Assembly: GCA_902806595.1 (NCBI GenBank)
Contig: CADCXC010000005.1
Location: 1,860,001 to 1,924,000 of the forward strand
DNA length: 64,000 nucleotides
Direction of reading: 5' to 3'
From: Pyrenopolyporus hunteri
Taxonomy: Eukaryota > Ascomycota > Sordariomycetes > Xylariales > Hypoxylaceae
How positions within the stretch are numbered: the first letter of the stretch is position 1; each line of letters begins with the position of its first letter. The notes below the pieces were generated by a model. The model did not search any database. It had not been told where the DNA came from and saw nothing but the letters and a program-made list of their open reading frames with translations. Made by a program: the position numbers and the translations under genes. Of this stretch, positions 42,468-53,500 are shown piece after piece.

Positions 42468-44059
42468 TTACTTCAACTTGTGGTCTTCTCCGTTGCCGTT
42501 ATGGCTATGATTATGGCTATGATTATGGTTGTGGTTGTGTTCCTCGTCCTCGGGTTCCGGGCTCGTTCGAGGACTGACATCGCCGGGTATGAATTCGTCA
42601 AACTTCTGCGTGATATGGTCTTTAGGCAGGAAACGAACGCGCACTCTCCGAACGCCCCGCACTTTGCTGCCAACTTGGGTTCTGATTCTGTCCTCAGCCT
42701 CGCTCATAGCTTCGATGTTCCAATCTCCTGGCACGGCTACCTCCAAGTCTACCAGGTAATTCTGACCAGACTTGACACCCGTGACGTCCCGGAGCTCCAT
42801 CCCGTGTCCGTCAGCAATATCTGAGAAGGCTCTCTGTGCCTGTTTTCGGACCGCGGTTTTGACGTCGTCGTCGATGGTTCTATCGGCCAGCTCGAGGAAG
42901 GAAGCGATCGTATTCTCCGTACCAGCTTTTACCACCATCAAGGAGATCAGGAGACCGCCGATAGGGTCTAGCCATGCTGCATTTTCTACAAAGTTCGCGC
43001 CTAGGATCGCCGCTAGCGTTACGATACCAGTGAGACTATCGACACGGTGATGGACGGCGTTCGAGGCAAGGACGGACGACTTGCGGTCCCGTGCGACTTT
43101 CATGGCTAATGACGAGAGTCGGTTAGCAGCCGCATAATATTCCACAGGTACTCGGCGGAGTAATCGGAAAACTTACTCGCATGATACAACCACTCTTTAA
43201 TGGCGACTGTACCCGCAGCTAGCCATGCAGCATGCAAACTTGGTACTACGTCGGCACCATGGCCATGGCCATGGCTATGGCCGTGACTATGCGCATGTGC
43301 TGCTAATTCCGCTGCAGCGGCCGGATCGAGGAAAAAGTGGCCGTAGAGCGTTATGAGACTACCATAGCCCATATAGAGACCTCCAATCAGGAGCATGCTC
43401 GACACGCCCAACGATCCCAAGCTTTCGACTTTCCCGAACCCAGCTGGATACTTATCTGTGGGTGGTCTTATACTCCAAGATATAGTGGCCAGAGTCAGGA
43501 CATCGGATGCAAGGTCCGTCAAACTGTGAATTGCATCGGCGACCATTGCCTTGGAATTAAATAGGTAGCCTCCGATCCCCTTTGCGAGTGCCATGCCCAG
43601 GTTTGAGTAAAGGCCGATACGAGTGATACGAACCCCGGCATCATTCTTGTTTTGAGAAGTAAGATAGATATTATCATGGTGATGGCCATGACCATGTTTA
43701 TGGCCGCTGTGGCTGCGCGTCTGAGAGAGCGCGGCCATGATGGGGAAGAGACGGTTGTGTTGGCGGTGAATGAAACCGGAAGAGTGTGTGAGAGAAGAAG
43801 AGGTAGTAGCAGAAGAGGAAGAAAAAGAGGATTGAAACTGTGAAGAAGGATAACAAGAAGTTTCAAAGACTCGACGTGACTGTGTTTGGTGTGGTTTATG
43901 TGTCCAATTAGCGTGATGGTAAAAAGGCTGATGACGACGGATAAAACTTGGGCCTAAGCCTTTGGTCAAAGAGGTCGCAAGCTCGGAGCCAGCTGCGACA
44001 GCCTGGCGCATGCTCAGGCCGCCTAGGTGAGGCCAACCCCGTTGGCCTTGGGGGAACAT
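42468..44059 (-). CDS. Cation diffusion facilitator transporter, probably mitochondrial (MMT1/2-like)
   Basis: Exons 44059-43177 and 43105-42468 give 506 aa. The N-terminal about 110 residues are rich in Arg, Ser and His with few acids, resembling a mitochondrial targeting region. A His stretch (HSGHKHGHGHHHD) precedes the first membrane segment. TM2 carries HSLTD (in ADAIHSLTDLASD) and TM5 carries HHRVD, the HxxxD metal-site pairs of CDF proteins. Between TM4 and TM5 is a second His-rich loop (HAHSHGHSHGHGHG). After TM6 comes the cytosolic-type regulatory domain (ASFLELADRTIDDDVK), and the tail is a third His run (HNHNHNHSHNHSHN). Yeast MMT1/2 move iron out of mitochondria; zinc is another candidate given the histidines. 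Confidence 0.9.
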
Positions 44060-45091
44060 GCCTCAAGTGGGAAATTTGGGAAATTGGGGCCGATGGTAAG
44101 TCAGTAGTGGTAGTAGATCGATAGTGATAATACGATAATACGATAATACGATAGTACCATAGAACGGTAGTACGGTAGTACGATAGTGCGATAGTGCGGT
44201 ATGGGTATGGAACAAGGGATTGACGTCTCGAATGCGAATGCGACGCGCGTTGTGCCTCGGGGTCCGGCAGATGGAACAACTTCAACTTCAATGGATTAAT
44301 CCATAAGGTAGTCATCTGAAAATGAACAATCGCTGTAGTGGGATGTTTCTCTTCTTCCCCCCCAGCCGTGGATGTGTGCGCGTTCCTTGAATTGCGACGA
44401 CATCGGATGGGTCGGCGTGGGAAAAAAAAGGCGCCAATGAGATTTGATGCCATTCGATTAATTTTTTAGTCGATAAAGAAAAAGAGAGACCCTAAGCTAA
44501 AGTTGCGTCAGCTGCTGCCGGAGCGTGGGATAATGGAACTGAAAGCCCCTAAGGGTCCCACTGTGCAGGTTTTACATAGTGGAAGGTAGGTACCTACCAA
44601 GGGCTTTCTCGGACCAGCCAGGCCAGCTACCCAGGTAGGGGATCACTGCTTCCCCGATTATATGCAAACCTTTTGTTATAAGCCTAGCGCTGAACTATTT
44701 GGTACCTAGTAGGAGTAGCAGGAGTAATACTTTGGTAGGCGTATATATTCCAAGGTTACGGGTCGCCCCGCCATTACTTCATAGGCTATCTCCCGCGCTT
44801 TAGCAGCTTACTTCATCTTTCCTTCGCGCTACCATACCTTGAAGATACTAGGTTCATAGATTTTAGGTGCAACTCACCACTAACCACTAACTCCGGTATG
44901 TAAGGTGATCAGTAACGACTTCACTTCGCCTATTTCTCTTCGCAGCCTTCTAGTAGAATTCAGAGAAATACGCCTTCCACGTGTTATTAGTCATATATTA
45001 ATCTACATCACCTGTTCTATTGGCTACCTACCACATAATATTCCTATATATAGATGTAAACATAAGGTAACTCTGCCAAACATCTCTCCCA
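44060..45091. promoter_or_regulatory. Divergent upstream region, CDF / sirtuin
   Basis: 1.03 kb between divergent starts. It contains the 8 bp repeat (44133-44204) close to the CDF start and the palindrome GGTAGGTACCTACC at about 44585-44598. Open frames (for example 43908-44453 minus) run through the repeats and are not called. Confidence 0.45.
44133..44204. repeat. 8 bp tandem repeat, 9 units
   Basis: Nine 8 bp units related to CGATAATA / CGATAGTA / CGGTAGTA with small variants, 74 bp upstream of the CDF transporter start and probably in its leader or core promoter. Confidence 0.85.
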
Positions 45092-46291
45092 ATGCGCAAA
45101 CCTTACATGCGTATTCCGTACACGGATGTCTTAGCACCTCCCACCATCATCCCCCGAACCGCCACCACCATATCAGGGGCTATTGCGGCGTTGCAGGAAT
45201 TCTTCGGCCGTCCACCGACAAGGGGTCCTCCATCCACGGTGGTCCTTACAGGGGCTGGCATATCCGTGGCTAGCGGGCTCGCCGATTACAGAGGGCCTAA
45301 CGGCACATACCGGGTGAACAAGACATATCGACCCATCTACTACAACGAATTCATTCAGAACCACGAGGCAAGGAAGAGGTACTGGGCTAGGAGTTTTCTC
45401 GGCTGGACCACCCTCTTGAAAGGGAAGCCTAACGCCAGCCACTATGCGGTGAAACAGCTAGGCGACCTAGGACTAGTTCGGAATGTGATTACGCAAAACG
45501 TGGATTCTTTTCATTCGCAAGCTCACCCGCAACTTTCTACGATCGAGTTACATGGCTACCTAAGATCTTGCGTATGTACCTCGTGTCATAATGAGCTACC
45601 ACGAGACACATTCCAACATGAGCTGGCCAGGTTAAACCCTGCCTGGGACGCGTTCCTCCAAGAAGTCTTAGCCTCCGGCGCTCTGGACACGGAAAACCCG
45701 GACGAAAGGCGGGCTAGGGGGCTGAGGACGAATCCTGACGGTGACGTCGACCTCCCGGATGCGCCGTACACGACGTTTCGCTATCCCGCCTGTCCGAGGT
45801 GCCTTATAACTCCGCCTCTTGCGGCGGATGGGACCGTTGCGAAGGTCGAAGTTGATACGGATGGCGCGTGGAAGCCGACAAGTACGGCTGGTATACTGAA
45901 ACCGGCTGTTATCATGTTCGGGGAGAACATTCAACCATCCGTCAAAGTGGCGGCGGAGCAAGCTATCGAGGGAGCCGAGAGATTGCTCGTCTTAGGCACA
46001 TCTCTCGCAACTTATTCCGCATGGCGGCTAGTTAAGAGGGCTAAGGACCGAGCCATCCCCATTGCGATCGTCAATCTCGGAGGTGTCAGGGGAGAGGATG
46101 CTATCTTTGCTGGTCTTGATCCGTCCCAAGGGGGAGATCAAGGGGTTCGAGTGGAGTTGTCCATCGATGAACTGTTACCAGCTCTTGTAGAGCAAATAAG
46201 GCAGTCCTCAAGCATAGAGGCGGCTCTTGAGCGCCATGACCATAGCGCTGAGCAGCATGGAGCCTCGGTTTTCAAAGATATGATGTCGTAA
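45092..46291 (+). CDS. SIRT4-like NAD-dependent protein deacylase
   Basis: Class II sirtuin, NAD-dependent lysine deacylase or ADP-ribosyltransferase; animal SIRT4 is mitochondrial. A single exon of 399 aa. The NAD-binding motif GAGISVASGLADYRGP starts at about 54, TQNVDSFH is at about 134-141, and the general base is His154 in ELHG. Zinc cysteines are CxxC at 162/165 and at 234/237. GTSLATYSAWRLV at about 302 and IVNLG at about 326 complete the Rossmann fold. The segment between the zinc pairs is about 68 residues and looks expanded compared with what I recall of human SIRT4. The N-terminus has few acidic residues but is not a clear presequence. The stop is 57 bp from the convergent neighbour's stop. 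Confidence 0.93.
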   Translation: MRKPYMRIPYTDVLAPPTIIPRTATTISGAIAALQEFFGRPPTRGPPSTVVLTGAGISVASGLADYRGPNGTYRVNKTYRPIYYNEFIQNHEARKRYWARSFLGWTTLLKGKPNASHYAVKQLGDLGLVRNVITQNVDSFHSQAHPQLSTIELHGYLRSCVCTSCHNELPRDTFQHELARLNPAWDAFLQEVLASGALDTENPDERRARGLRTNPDGDVDLPDAPYTTFRYPACPRCLITPPLAADGTVAKVEVDTDGAWKPTSTAGILKPAVIMFGENIQPSVKVAAEQAIEGAERLLVLGTSLATYSAWRLVKRAKDRAIPIAIVNLGGVRGEDAIFAGLDPSQGGDQGVRVELSIDELLPALVEQIRQSSSIEAALERHDHSAEQHGASVFKDMMS

Positions 46292-46348
46292 TAGTTTGAG
46301 CGGCCATCGTATGGTATATGTACAAATCAACCTACAATAGACGTCATA

Positions 46349-46963
46349 CTAGAAGAAACTCGAGTAGCCGCCGGACTTCGTCTTTGGTTGCTCCGTAGCC
46401 ACTACGGCAGCGGAACTTCTAGCTCCTGTCTTGGAGGAATCAGGCGAGGGCTGTTTCGTATTTTCGGACTTCTTTGCGTTCTTTATGACCTCGTCACGTT
46501 CGATTTCCCTTAGTACTGCTTCCCACTCCTTCTCTTTTTCCGCGTCGCCGGTGCCCAACGTCTTCTCGACATCCACCTCTTCGCCTCTCTGTAGCCTCTC
46601 CACAACCTCTTGCAATAGCTCGATCCGGACCTCGGCTCGTCTGAAAAATGTGTCGAAGTCCTTCTTCAAAGCAATCATCTGGATGGACATGGACCCAATG
46701 CAGAGGAATATGATGATGAAGAACGTCGCTGGGTTCCACTCCTTTGACTTAGGCTTCTTGGGCACATTCCACTCCGCTGGTCGCTCCGAGCCTCGACGGA
46801 ATGGCTTCGGTATCATACTTTTCCAGAACGAAGATTGCGCGATGGTTGGGACTGAGCTTGCATGTCGAGCAAAGAGGGGCTCTTTGGCGATTCTTGACTG
46901 CGGGACCATAAGCCGGGTACGAACTGCGGCCCTTACAGCATGCGACCGAATTAACTTATCCAT
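46349..46963 (-). CDS. Mitochondrial inner-membrane protein with one span and coiled coil (INA17-like)
   Basis: 204 aa from the ATG at 46963. The first about 45 residues are Arg-rich and free of acids (IRSHAVRAAVRTRLMVPQSR), a likely mitochondrial presequence. A single membrane span (FFIIIFLCIGSMSIQMIAL) lies at about 82-100, followed directly by a charged coiled coil (KKDFDTFFRRAEVRIELLQE and onward to about 160). The C-terminal 45 residues are Ser/Lys-rich. This layout fits Ina17, an assembly factor of the F1Fo ATP synthase peripheral stalk, but I assign it by layout and partial memory of fungal homologs, not by a diagnostic motif. It is divergent from separase with 629 bp between starts, and its 3' end nearly meets that of the sirtuin. 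Confidence 0.72.
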   Translation of the reverse strand: MDKLIRSHAVRAAVRTRLMVPQSRIAKEPLFARHASSVPTIAQSSFWKSMIPKPFRRGSERPAEWNVPKKPKSKEWNPATFFIIIFLCIGSMSIQMIALKKDFDTFFRRAEVRIELLQEVVERLQRGEEVDVEKTLGTGDAEKEKEWEAVLREIERDEVIKNAKKSENTKQPSPDSSKTGARSSAAVVATEQPKTKSGGYSSFF

Positions 46964-47592
46964 GCTGCAGGAATTGGTATCAAGGTCTACGGAAATCGAA
47001 TCCGGAGAGGTCGAATTGAATTGCTGCAATGCTGCGACAGGTAAGGGGAAAAAAAAAAAAAAACTATTGAAAGTGAAGCCTAAGAACATGTACATTGCTG
47101 ACGTAACGCGTACAGGGACAAGTCTAGAAGCACAGACCACTTTGACATTAGGTATGTGTTAGGTAACCGTTGGCGGCATGTCGCCAAGCGCTGCGGGCTG
47201 TTGCCCTGCCAACGCATCTAGTCCAACCTTAGATTGTTCACCCATCCTTGATTAAACATATGCAGCCTCCACCCAAAACCTTGACGTGAATCTTAAACAA
47301 GGATTCACGCCTCCTCCCGCCTTCCTGCCTGGGTAGAACACCAAAGCCCTTAAAGCGGACTTGGACATATCCTGATAGTACATGCGCATCGTCTTCGCGA
47401 GTTAGCAAGCATTGTACACATTCTTTTTCAAGTCTTTACGCTGCTATTGAATTTCTTTGCTTCTTTTAGCTGGCATAACCTACCGCCCCTCCAGCCTTCA
47501 CTACCGACCTCTTTCCCCTACCCACATCTTCATTCTTTTTTTTTTAATGACGATATGAATAGAAGTTGGCGCATATAGCAGTTTATACCCCA
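46964..47592. promoter_or_regulatory. Divergent upstream region of INA17-like gene and separase
   Basis: 629 bp. It carries a run of 15 A (47049-47063) near the INA17-like start and a run of 10 T (47536-47545) about 50 bp before separase. Such dA/dT tracts commonly keep fungal promoters nucleosome-poor. The leader before 47593 is pyrimidine-rich. Confidence 0.5.
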
Positions 47593-50500
47593 ATGGATTC
47601 TAAACAGGCGCGCCTAGACGCCGTCCGAGACGCCGTCACATCAGTCTCGAAATGTACTCCCACCATCTCTGCCGCGGTCAAGGAGCTCCTACAAGATAGC
47701 GATACCCACGCCGAAAGTTCGAAGTCTGCCCCGAAGCCTCGAGCCACAAAGCTAGCGCGAGCACCGAGTAGGACGAATAGTGTATCGGGAGCGGCAAGGA
47801 CTCAAGGAAATGGAGGGGTCTTAACGCCGAAGGAGAAGGCCGTACTAGCTACTCAGATCATCACGGCTAGTTTAAAGGCTTTGGGAGAGGCAGCAAAATT
47901 ACCACCAAGTTCGAGTCCAGAAGCGCGCGAACCACTGAAAAATGACCCAGCCAAACCCTCGACTCAAAAGACCGCCCGAAGATCCAATTCCGCCCCAATG
48001 AAGCCATTACCGTCCCGATCTCTGAACAGAGTCACGACCTCGCCCGCAGTTTCCAAAGAATCGCGACCGCCCGTACCGACGACCTCTTCGATGGGATGTT
48101 TATCGCTAATAGAATGCACTCGAACTGCTTTCTCGGTGTTGTCCGTCTTAGAATCATCGAAGGTTGTCCAACTTCCTGGATTGCAGCTGGAAACCGGAAT
48201 GTCTTCGTTCGTCAACAAGCTCATCGGGTTGGATCTGTTCGATTTGGCGTTAAGGGAGATTAGGGTATTGAAACGGCGCTTAGATGGAAGTAAATCCGAA
48301 GGGGCTAAGGGTCCTAAAGTTCGCTTCAAATTGGAGCCGAACACCTCGAAAACTCTCTCCGAGCTGCTGGATTTCTCTATTAGCGGTTTGTCGGGTCCGT
48401 TACTTGGCCTGGTTATCACCACCCAACTCCAGGCGCTACGAATCATCCACGGCCTGAAAAAGTCGTCGCACCTCGAGAGCGTTTTGCCTCTGTTACGGGA
48501 GAACTGCCCCTCTTCGCCCTTAAGCCTGCTCCTGACATCGCTCAAAGATGACAACCCGGATCAAACCAAATGCGCTCGGCAACTAGAGAGTTTATCCCAG
48601 AGTCTGCTCTCCCTGACACCAAGCATATCCGCCAAAGACGATGAAGTTGCGGTGGAGCCAAAACTGTCTCCGAGCCCTGAGGTGGCATTAGAAATACAAG
48701 CACTTGGGTTAGTTACGCGCTTACAAGCATGGTCTGTTTCCGGCCACAGGGGTGACGTGGATAAGGACATCATGGCGCCTTTATCCAAATGCATGACTGC
48801 CTTCGTTAGAAGGGCATCTCCTAGCCGTTTTGCCATGGCCATGACTGCTTTCTCCCTAGTCTGGAAACGCGTCGAGAAGATGGGGCTCAGGCCGACAGAA
48901 TCGTCGCGATCTCCATTGGCGACAATCTATCAAGTCCTCGCCACAGCATCTCAGGAATCCGGCAACGTCAACGAAGCTAAGAAGTGGTTAACGAAAGTCA
49001 GATCTTTGATCAACCCCAACGAAGACTCGGCCGCAAGATGCTGTGCCGTCACCGCCAAATTGCTAGCCATATCTATTAAGCAGTCATCCCAAGTTGACGA
49101 GAATCTGCTTGCGGAGGTCTTGGAGGGGTTGCGAGGGTCGCTTGGTGGCACCAGTATGGAACTAGATGACCTCCTTGTCAGTGTGTGCCTCCTTCGGAGA
49201 TCCGTGATGAACCTAGTCACGGCAAGGAAAGGCGGTTCCGTCTCAGGTTCGCAAGGCGTTGGCCAGCTCGAGACTTTCATTTTCCAGCTTCCGCGATTCG
49301 CTTTGAGGTGGTTGGGCAAGCCACCAGGTTCAGCCAATGCCACGAAGGAGCTACTTCGATTCGAACAGCGACGAGGGTTATTATCAACGTACTTGCCCTT
49401 TATTCTCGATTCGGCTCTCTTGCTTTCCAAGTTGTTTCTAGATGATGACCAACTTCCGTGGGACATTATGGATCCCACGCTCCAGGATATCTTGGCTATC
49501 CTAGAGAACATGGAAGATGTGGCCCGACCGGGAACCAAGAGCAACCCGACCACCCTATATTACGTCAAGGTTTCCCATTTATACTATCAGCAGCACCTCA
49601 ATTTACAAAAGACTTCTTCGAAGGCAACGGAGATTGCCTCTCTCAAAGCTCTTCGGAAGTCTATCGACAGTGTAAAGAATCGGCCCGAAGAGGATCAAAC
49701 CCGGGCCCAGTTGTTAGCCAAATGGGAGAGGTTCGCCGACTTATGTAGATCTTCCGGTAGGATTGACGATGCCACGGAAGCCCTTCGTTCCATCAGGGAT
49801 CATCTCGTTCGACAGGAAGTTGTGACAAGCATTACCGCAAGCCTCGCAACGACACCTTGGCAAATTGCGTGGCAACAGGACCCCGACGCCGAGCTGCTAT
49901 CGAGGGTAGTCTGCAATCTCGCCAGACTCGACCGAAGGCACAACGACTGGACTTGGTTACTCGTCGGGGCAGATAAGGCTACGGCTCTTGAGCACGATCT
50001 TTACGCTATCATTTGTAAGGATCAAAGGTGCCGGTACGAATCCGATTTGTCGAGTCCGACCGTCAAAGCGCTATTAGAGTTTTATTCTATTCAAAAACAC
50101 CCGATTCGTAGATTAAGGACGTTACTGCAACTTCTTCCTATTCACATAGGTACACAGGACGGGTTGGCTGATTTGCGGACGGAGACAGAGGCTGTCCTTA
50201 ACGCAATCAGCGAAGATGCTCTAGCGGATGATTCTGGTCTAGCTCGCTACCTTCCTCACCTACGAGCATTGGCGACATGTACGTTGGCGCTGATTGATTC
50301 GAATTTAAACTCGCCGCAAGTCGAAGAAGCGTTGTCAAAGTGGAAGCTCATGGTCTCTAAATGCCAATCGGCTGAGCAGTTGTTGTCCCATATTGACAAT
50401 CCCTCCCAGCTGCTTATAAATATCCGGGCTCTCGTCGATTTCGCCAGGATAAAGGGCCTAGAAACTCTCCAGACGCAAGCCCTCGAGCTTTCGTTAAGCC

Positions 50501-53500
50501 TCTCTAAGCTTACACAAGACAATAACCCCGAAGTTTTGGTGACTCAGGGCATTGCCCTTTGCTTACAGCACCTGAGTCTCGGCTGGTCGTCTAAAGCTGA
50601 GAAGCTGTTGGCAGATAACCAAGAACTTGTTTCTCGACCGGAAATCGCTAGAGAACTTGCCGTAAAATTCCATTTATCAGCTGCGGAGTATCACTTATCC
50701 CTAGGTGCTTTAGATAAAGCCGAACAGCATTTGGCTAATGCTCGGAATGCTGAGATGGGCTTGTCTAGTGAGGTGGAAGCAAAGAAAGGAAAGGGCCCTA
50801 ATAGGCGACTCACTACAGCTTACGCGTATTATATATCGTCAAATCTCGCACTTGAACGTGGCGACTGCCATCATGCGTTACGCTTCGCAAGAATCGCCGT
50901 CAGAAAGCTATTCCACGACTGGTCCAAGTTGGATGAGATGAGGACCGCCGCCCAGGATATTTCTATCGATGAGTCTTCGCAATCGGAGGCTTCAGAGAAG
51001 GATACGAGCCTAAACGGTTCTTACCTGGAACGGGCCAACACGCCCCGTGCAAGCACTGGTCCGGAATTTTGGGCTTTGGCATGCCCGTTGTTTCGATTTC
51101 TTCTACAACTATCGTCCGCCTACTCCCACGTCGGCATGTTTCAAGAAACACTATATTATGCCGAACAAGCGCACAAGGTCGCGAAGAGCCTGGAGTCGGC
51201 TGTATACACCTCTCAGTCACTAGCTTGGTTGGCGCGTGTATGGCTCATGGCTGGCAAACCCGAGAAGGCCGCGACGCTGGCAGCTGAGACAAGTGGTCTC
51301 CTTCTAAAGCTAGAACCCACTTACCAGAATGCTAAGGTATTGTGCCGTCTAAGCTCGATATATGGAGAAATTAAAGACGCAGACATGCAGGTGGAAGTAG
51401 TAGGAAGGGCGGAGTCGATGCTGAAGGCCCTAAGTAGCGTCACAGATGCGAATGGTTCCGTAACGAAGAGGCTGGAGTCAGGAATGGCAGGACTTAGCAT
51501 TGAAGAAAAGCCGGCCGTTAAATCTACGACACGCCGCACGGCGACGACGAGGCCAACAAGGATCCCAAGCAGGGCTGCGTCGAAGAAGCCGGTAGCAAAG
51601 AAGGCCAACCCTCCCGTCGAAGCCCCTGCGCAGGTTAAGCCCGAGGATCCTCAATTGTCTTTCTTGCGAGCTTCAATCCTGCAAATCCAATCCTCTCGCC
51701 TCCTTGACGCCAACGATTGGGCGACAGCCGTAACCACCCTCCGAACTGCGTATGAGCTCTCCAAGCTGCCGGCGGATGTGTCCCAGGCCTGCTTCTTAAT
51801 GGGCGTGGCCTTGATCGGACAGAGCCTAGAGCAAATGGGCCAAGACGCTGTGTTCTCCGTCATTCAGGATTCGACTCTTTCGTTCCCCTCAGTAGCGGGG
51901 CCTCCTAAGGAGAGGGCCGCACTTGATCAGGCGCCGGTGACGAAACCAGCAGCTTCTAGGAAAGGACGTGGGCCATTGAAGAGCGCGCAGAATGCGCGGT
52001 CTTTCGTTGAGAAACTACGCGAAGCCCAGGGGCACTTGCTGGCGGCACACTCCATTGCAAGCCTTAATGGAGATGGGGATCTGGTCCACCGGATTGCTAC
52101 AGTACTACAGAACGTCGTCATCCTCCTATCGAATACAAATTCGTCTAAGCCGGCCGCTAGCCACCCTGCACATGCCACTTGCTCGGTCGAACTGGCGCGC
52201 AACCTGATCTGGCGCCGCGAACGGAAGACGCTACACTTGGAAGCCACAAAAGAGCAGAAGATGGATTGGCCTATTCCCATGGATGATGCTAAAGATCGGC
52301 GTACTAGCCTTGGGCTTTCCCTCGATATGGACTGCTTCCAAAGAGACTACGTTGACATCATCCCCAAGTCTTGGAATGTCGTGTCGGTATCGCTGAGCGA
52401 CAGTGAACACGACCTTTGCGTCACTAAGCTTCAGCCAGGCCATGCACCTTTCGCCATCCGACTTCCGCTTGAGCGGGCAAGCTCCAGGGACGCAGACTCC
52501 GAGGTACTGAGCTTCCGTCAGGGGAGAATGGAATTGCTCGAGATCATACAGAATGCCAACCGAACCTGTCATGATGCGCGAGACATGAGCCTGAAGGGCG
52601 CGAAGTCTGCTTGGTGGGCCGAGAGAGAAGAACTCGACGGGCGTCTGAAAAGCCTCATGGAATGCATTGAACAGACGTGGCTAGGCGGGTTTAAGGGCAT
52701 ATTCTCAAATCACAGAGGACAGGCGGATCTCTTTGCAAAGTTCCAGAAGAGCTTTGAGAATACCCTTGACAAGTATCTTCCCTCGCGACGCCAAGTCCGC
52801 GGCAGGAAAACGAAAGCAGCTCCCGCGACGAAGATCAGCCTCGACCCTAGGATCTACGACCTATTTATCGGCCTAGGTGACCCGGCGACTCACGAAGGCG
52901 ATTTAGACGAGGCCCTAACGGACCTGCTGTATTTCGTCCTCGACGTTCTACAATTCCACGGCGAGAGAAATGCTTACGACGAGGTCGACTTCGACGATAT
53001 GGTAGTAGAGACCTACGATGCTTTACGGTCGTACTATGCCGAACTCAAAGACGTTAAGGACGCCGATGAGGCTGTGCATACGATACTGATCCTCGACAAG
53101 TCTCTGCATGCGTTCCCTTGGGAGTCTCTGCCTTGCCTGCAGGACCTGGCGGTATCTCGCGTTCCGTCGCTCGACTGTCTGCGAAGGCTGATCCTGGAAG
53201 CCAACCCTGGCGATGCGGGTTCTGATGACGAAGATAACAGCCGGCGGCAGGGCCATTACGCGTCGATCAACTCGGGCACGTACATCCTGAACCCTGGCTC
53301 CGATCTTAAGAACACCCAGGCTACCTTTGGCAACGCCCTATCTGCTCTTCCCCCGGCGTGGAACAGCATCGAGATGCGCGAACCAGCGGAGGCCGAGTTC
53401 GAGGCGGCGCTCGCGGACCGGGATCTGCTCTTATACTTCGGGCACGGCAGCGGCGCGCAGTACATACGTGGGCGCACGATCCGTAAGATGGAGAAGTGCC

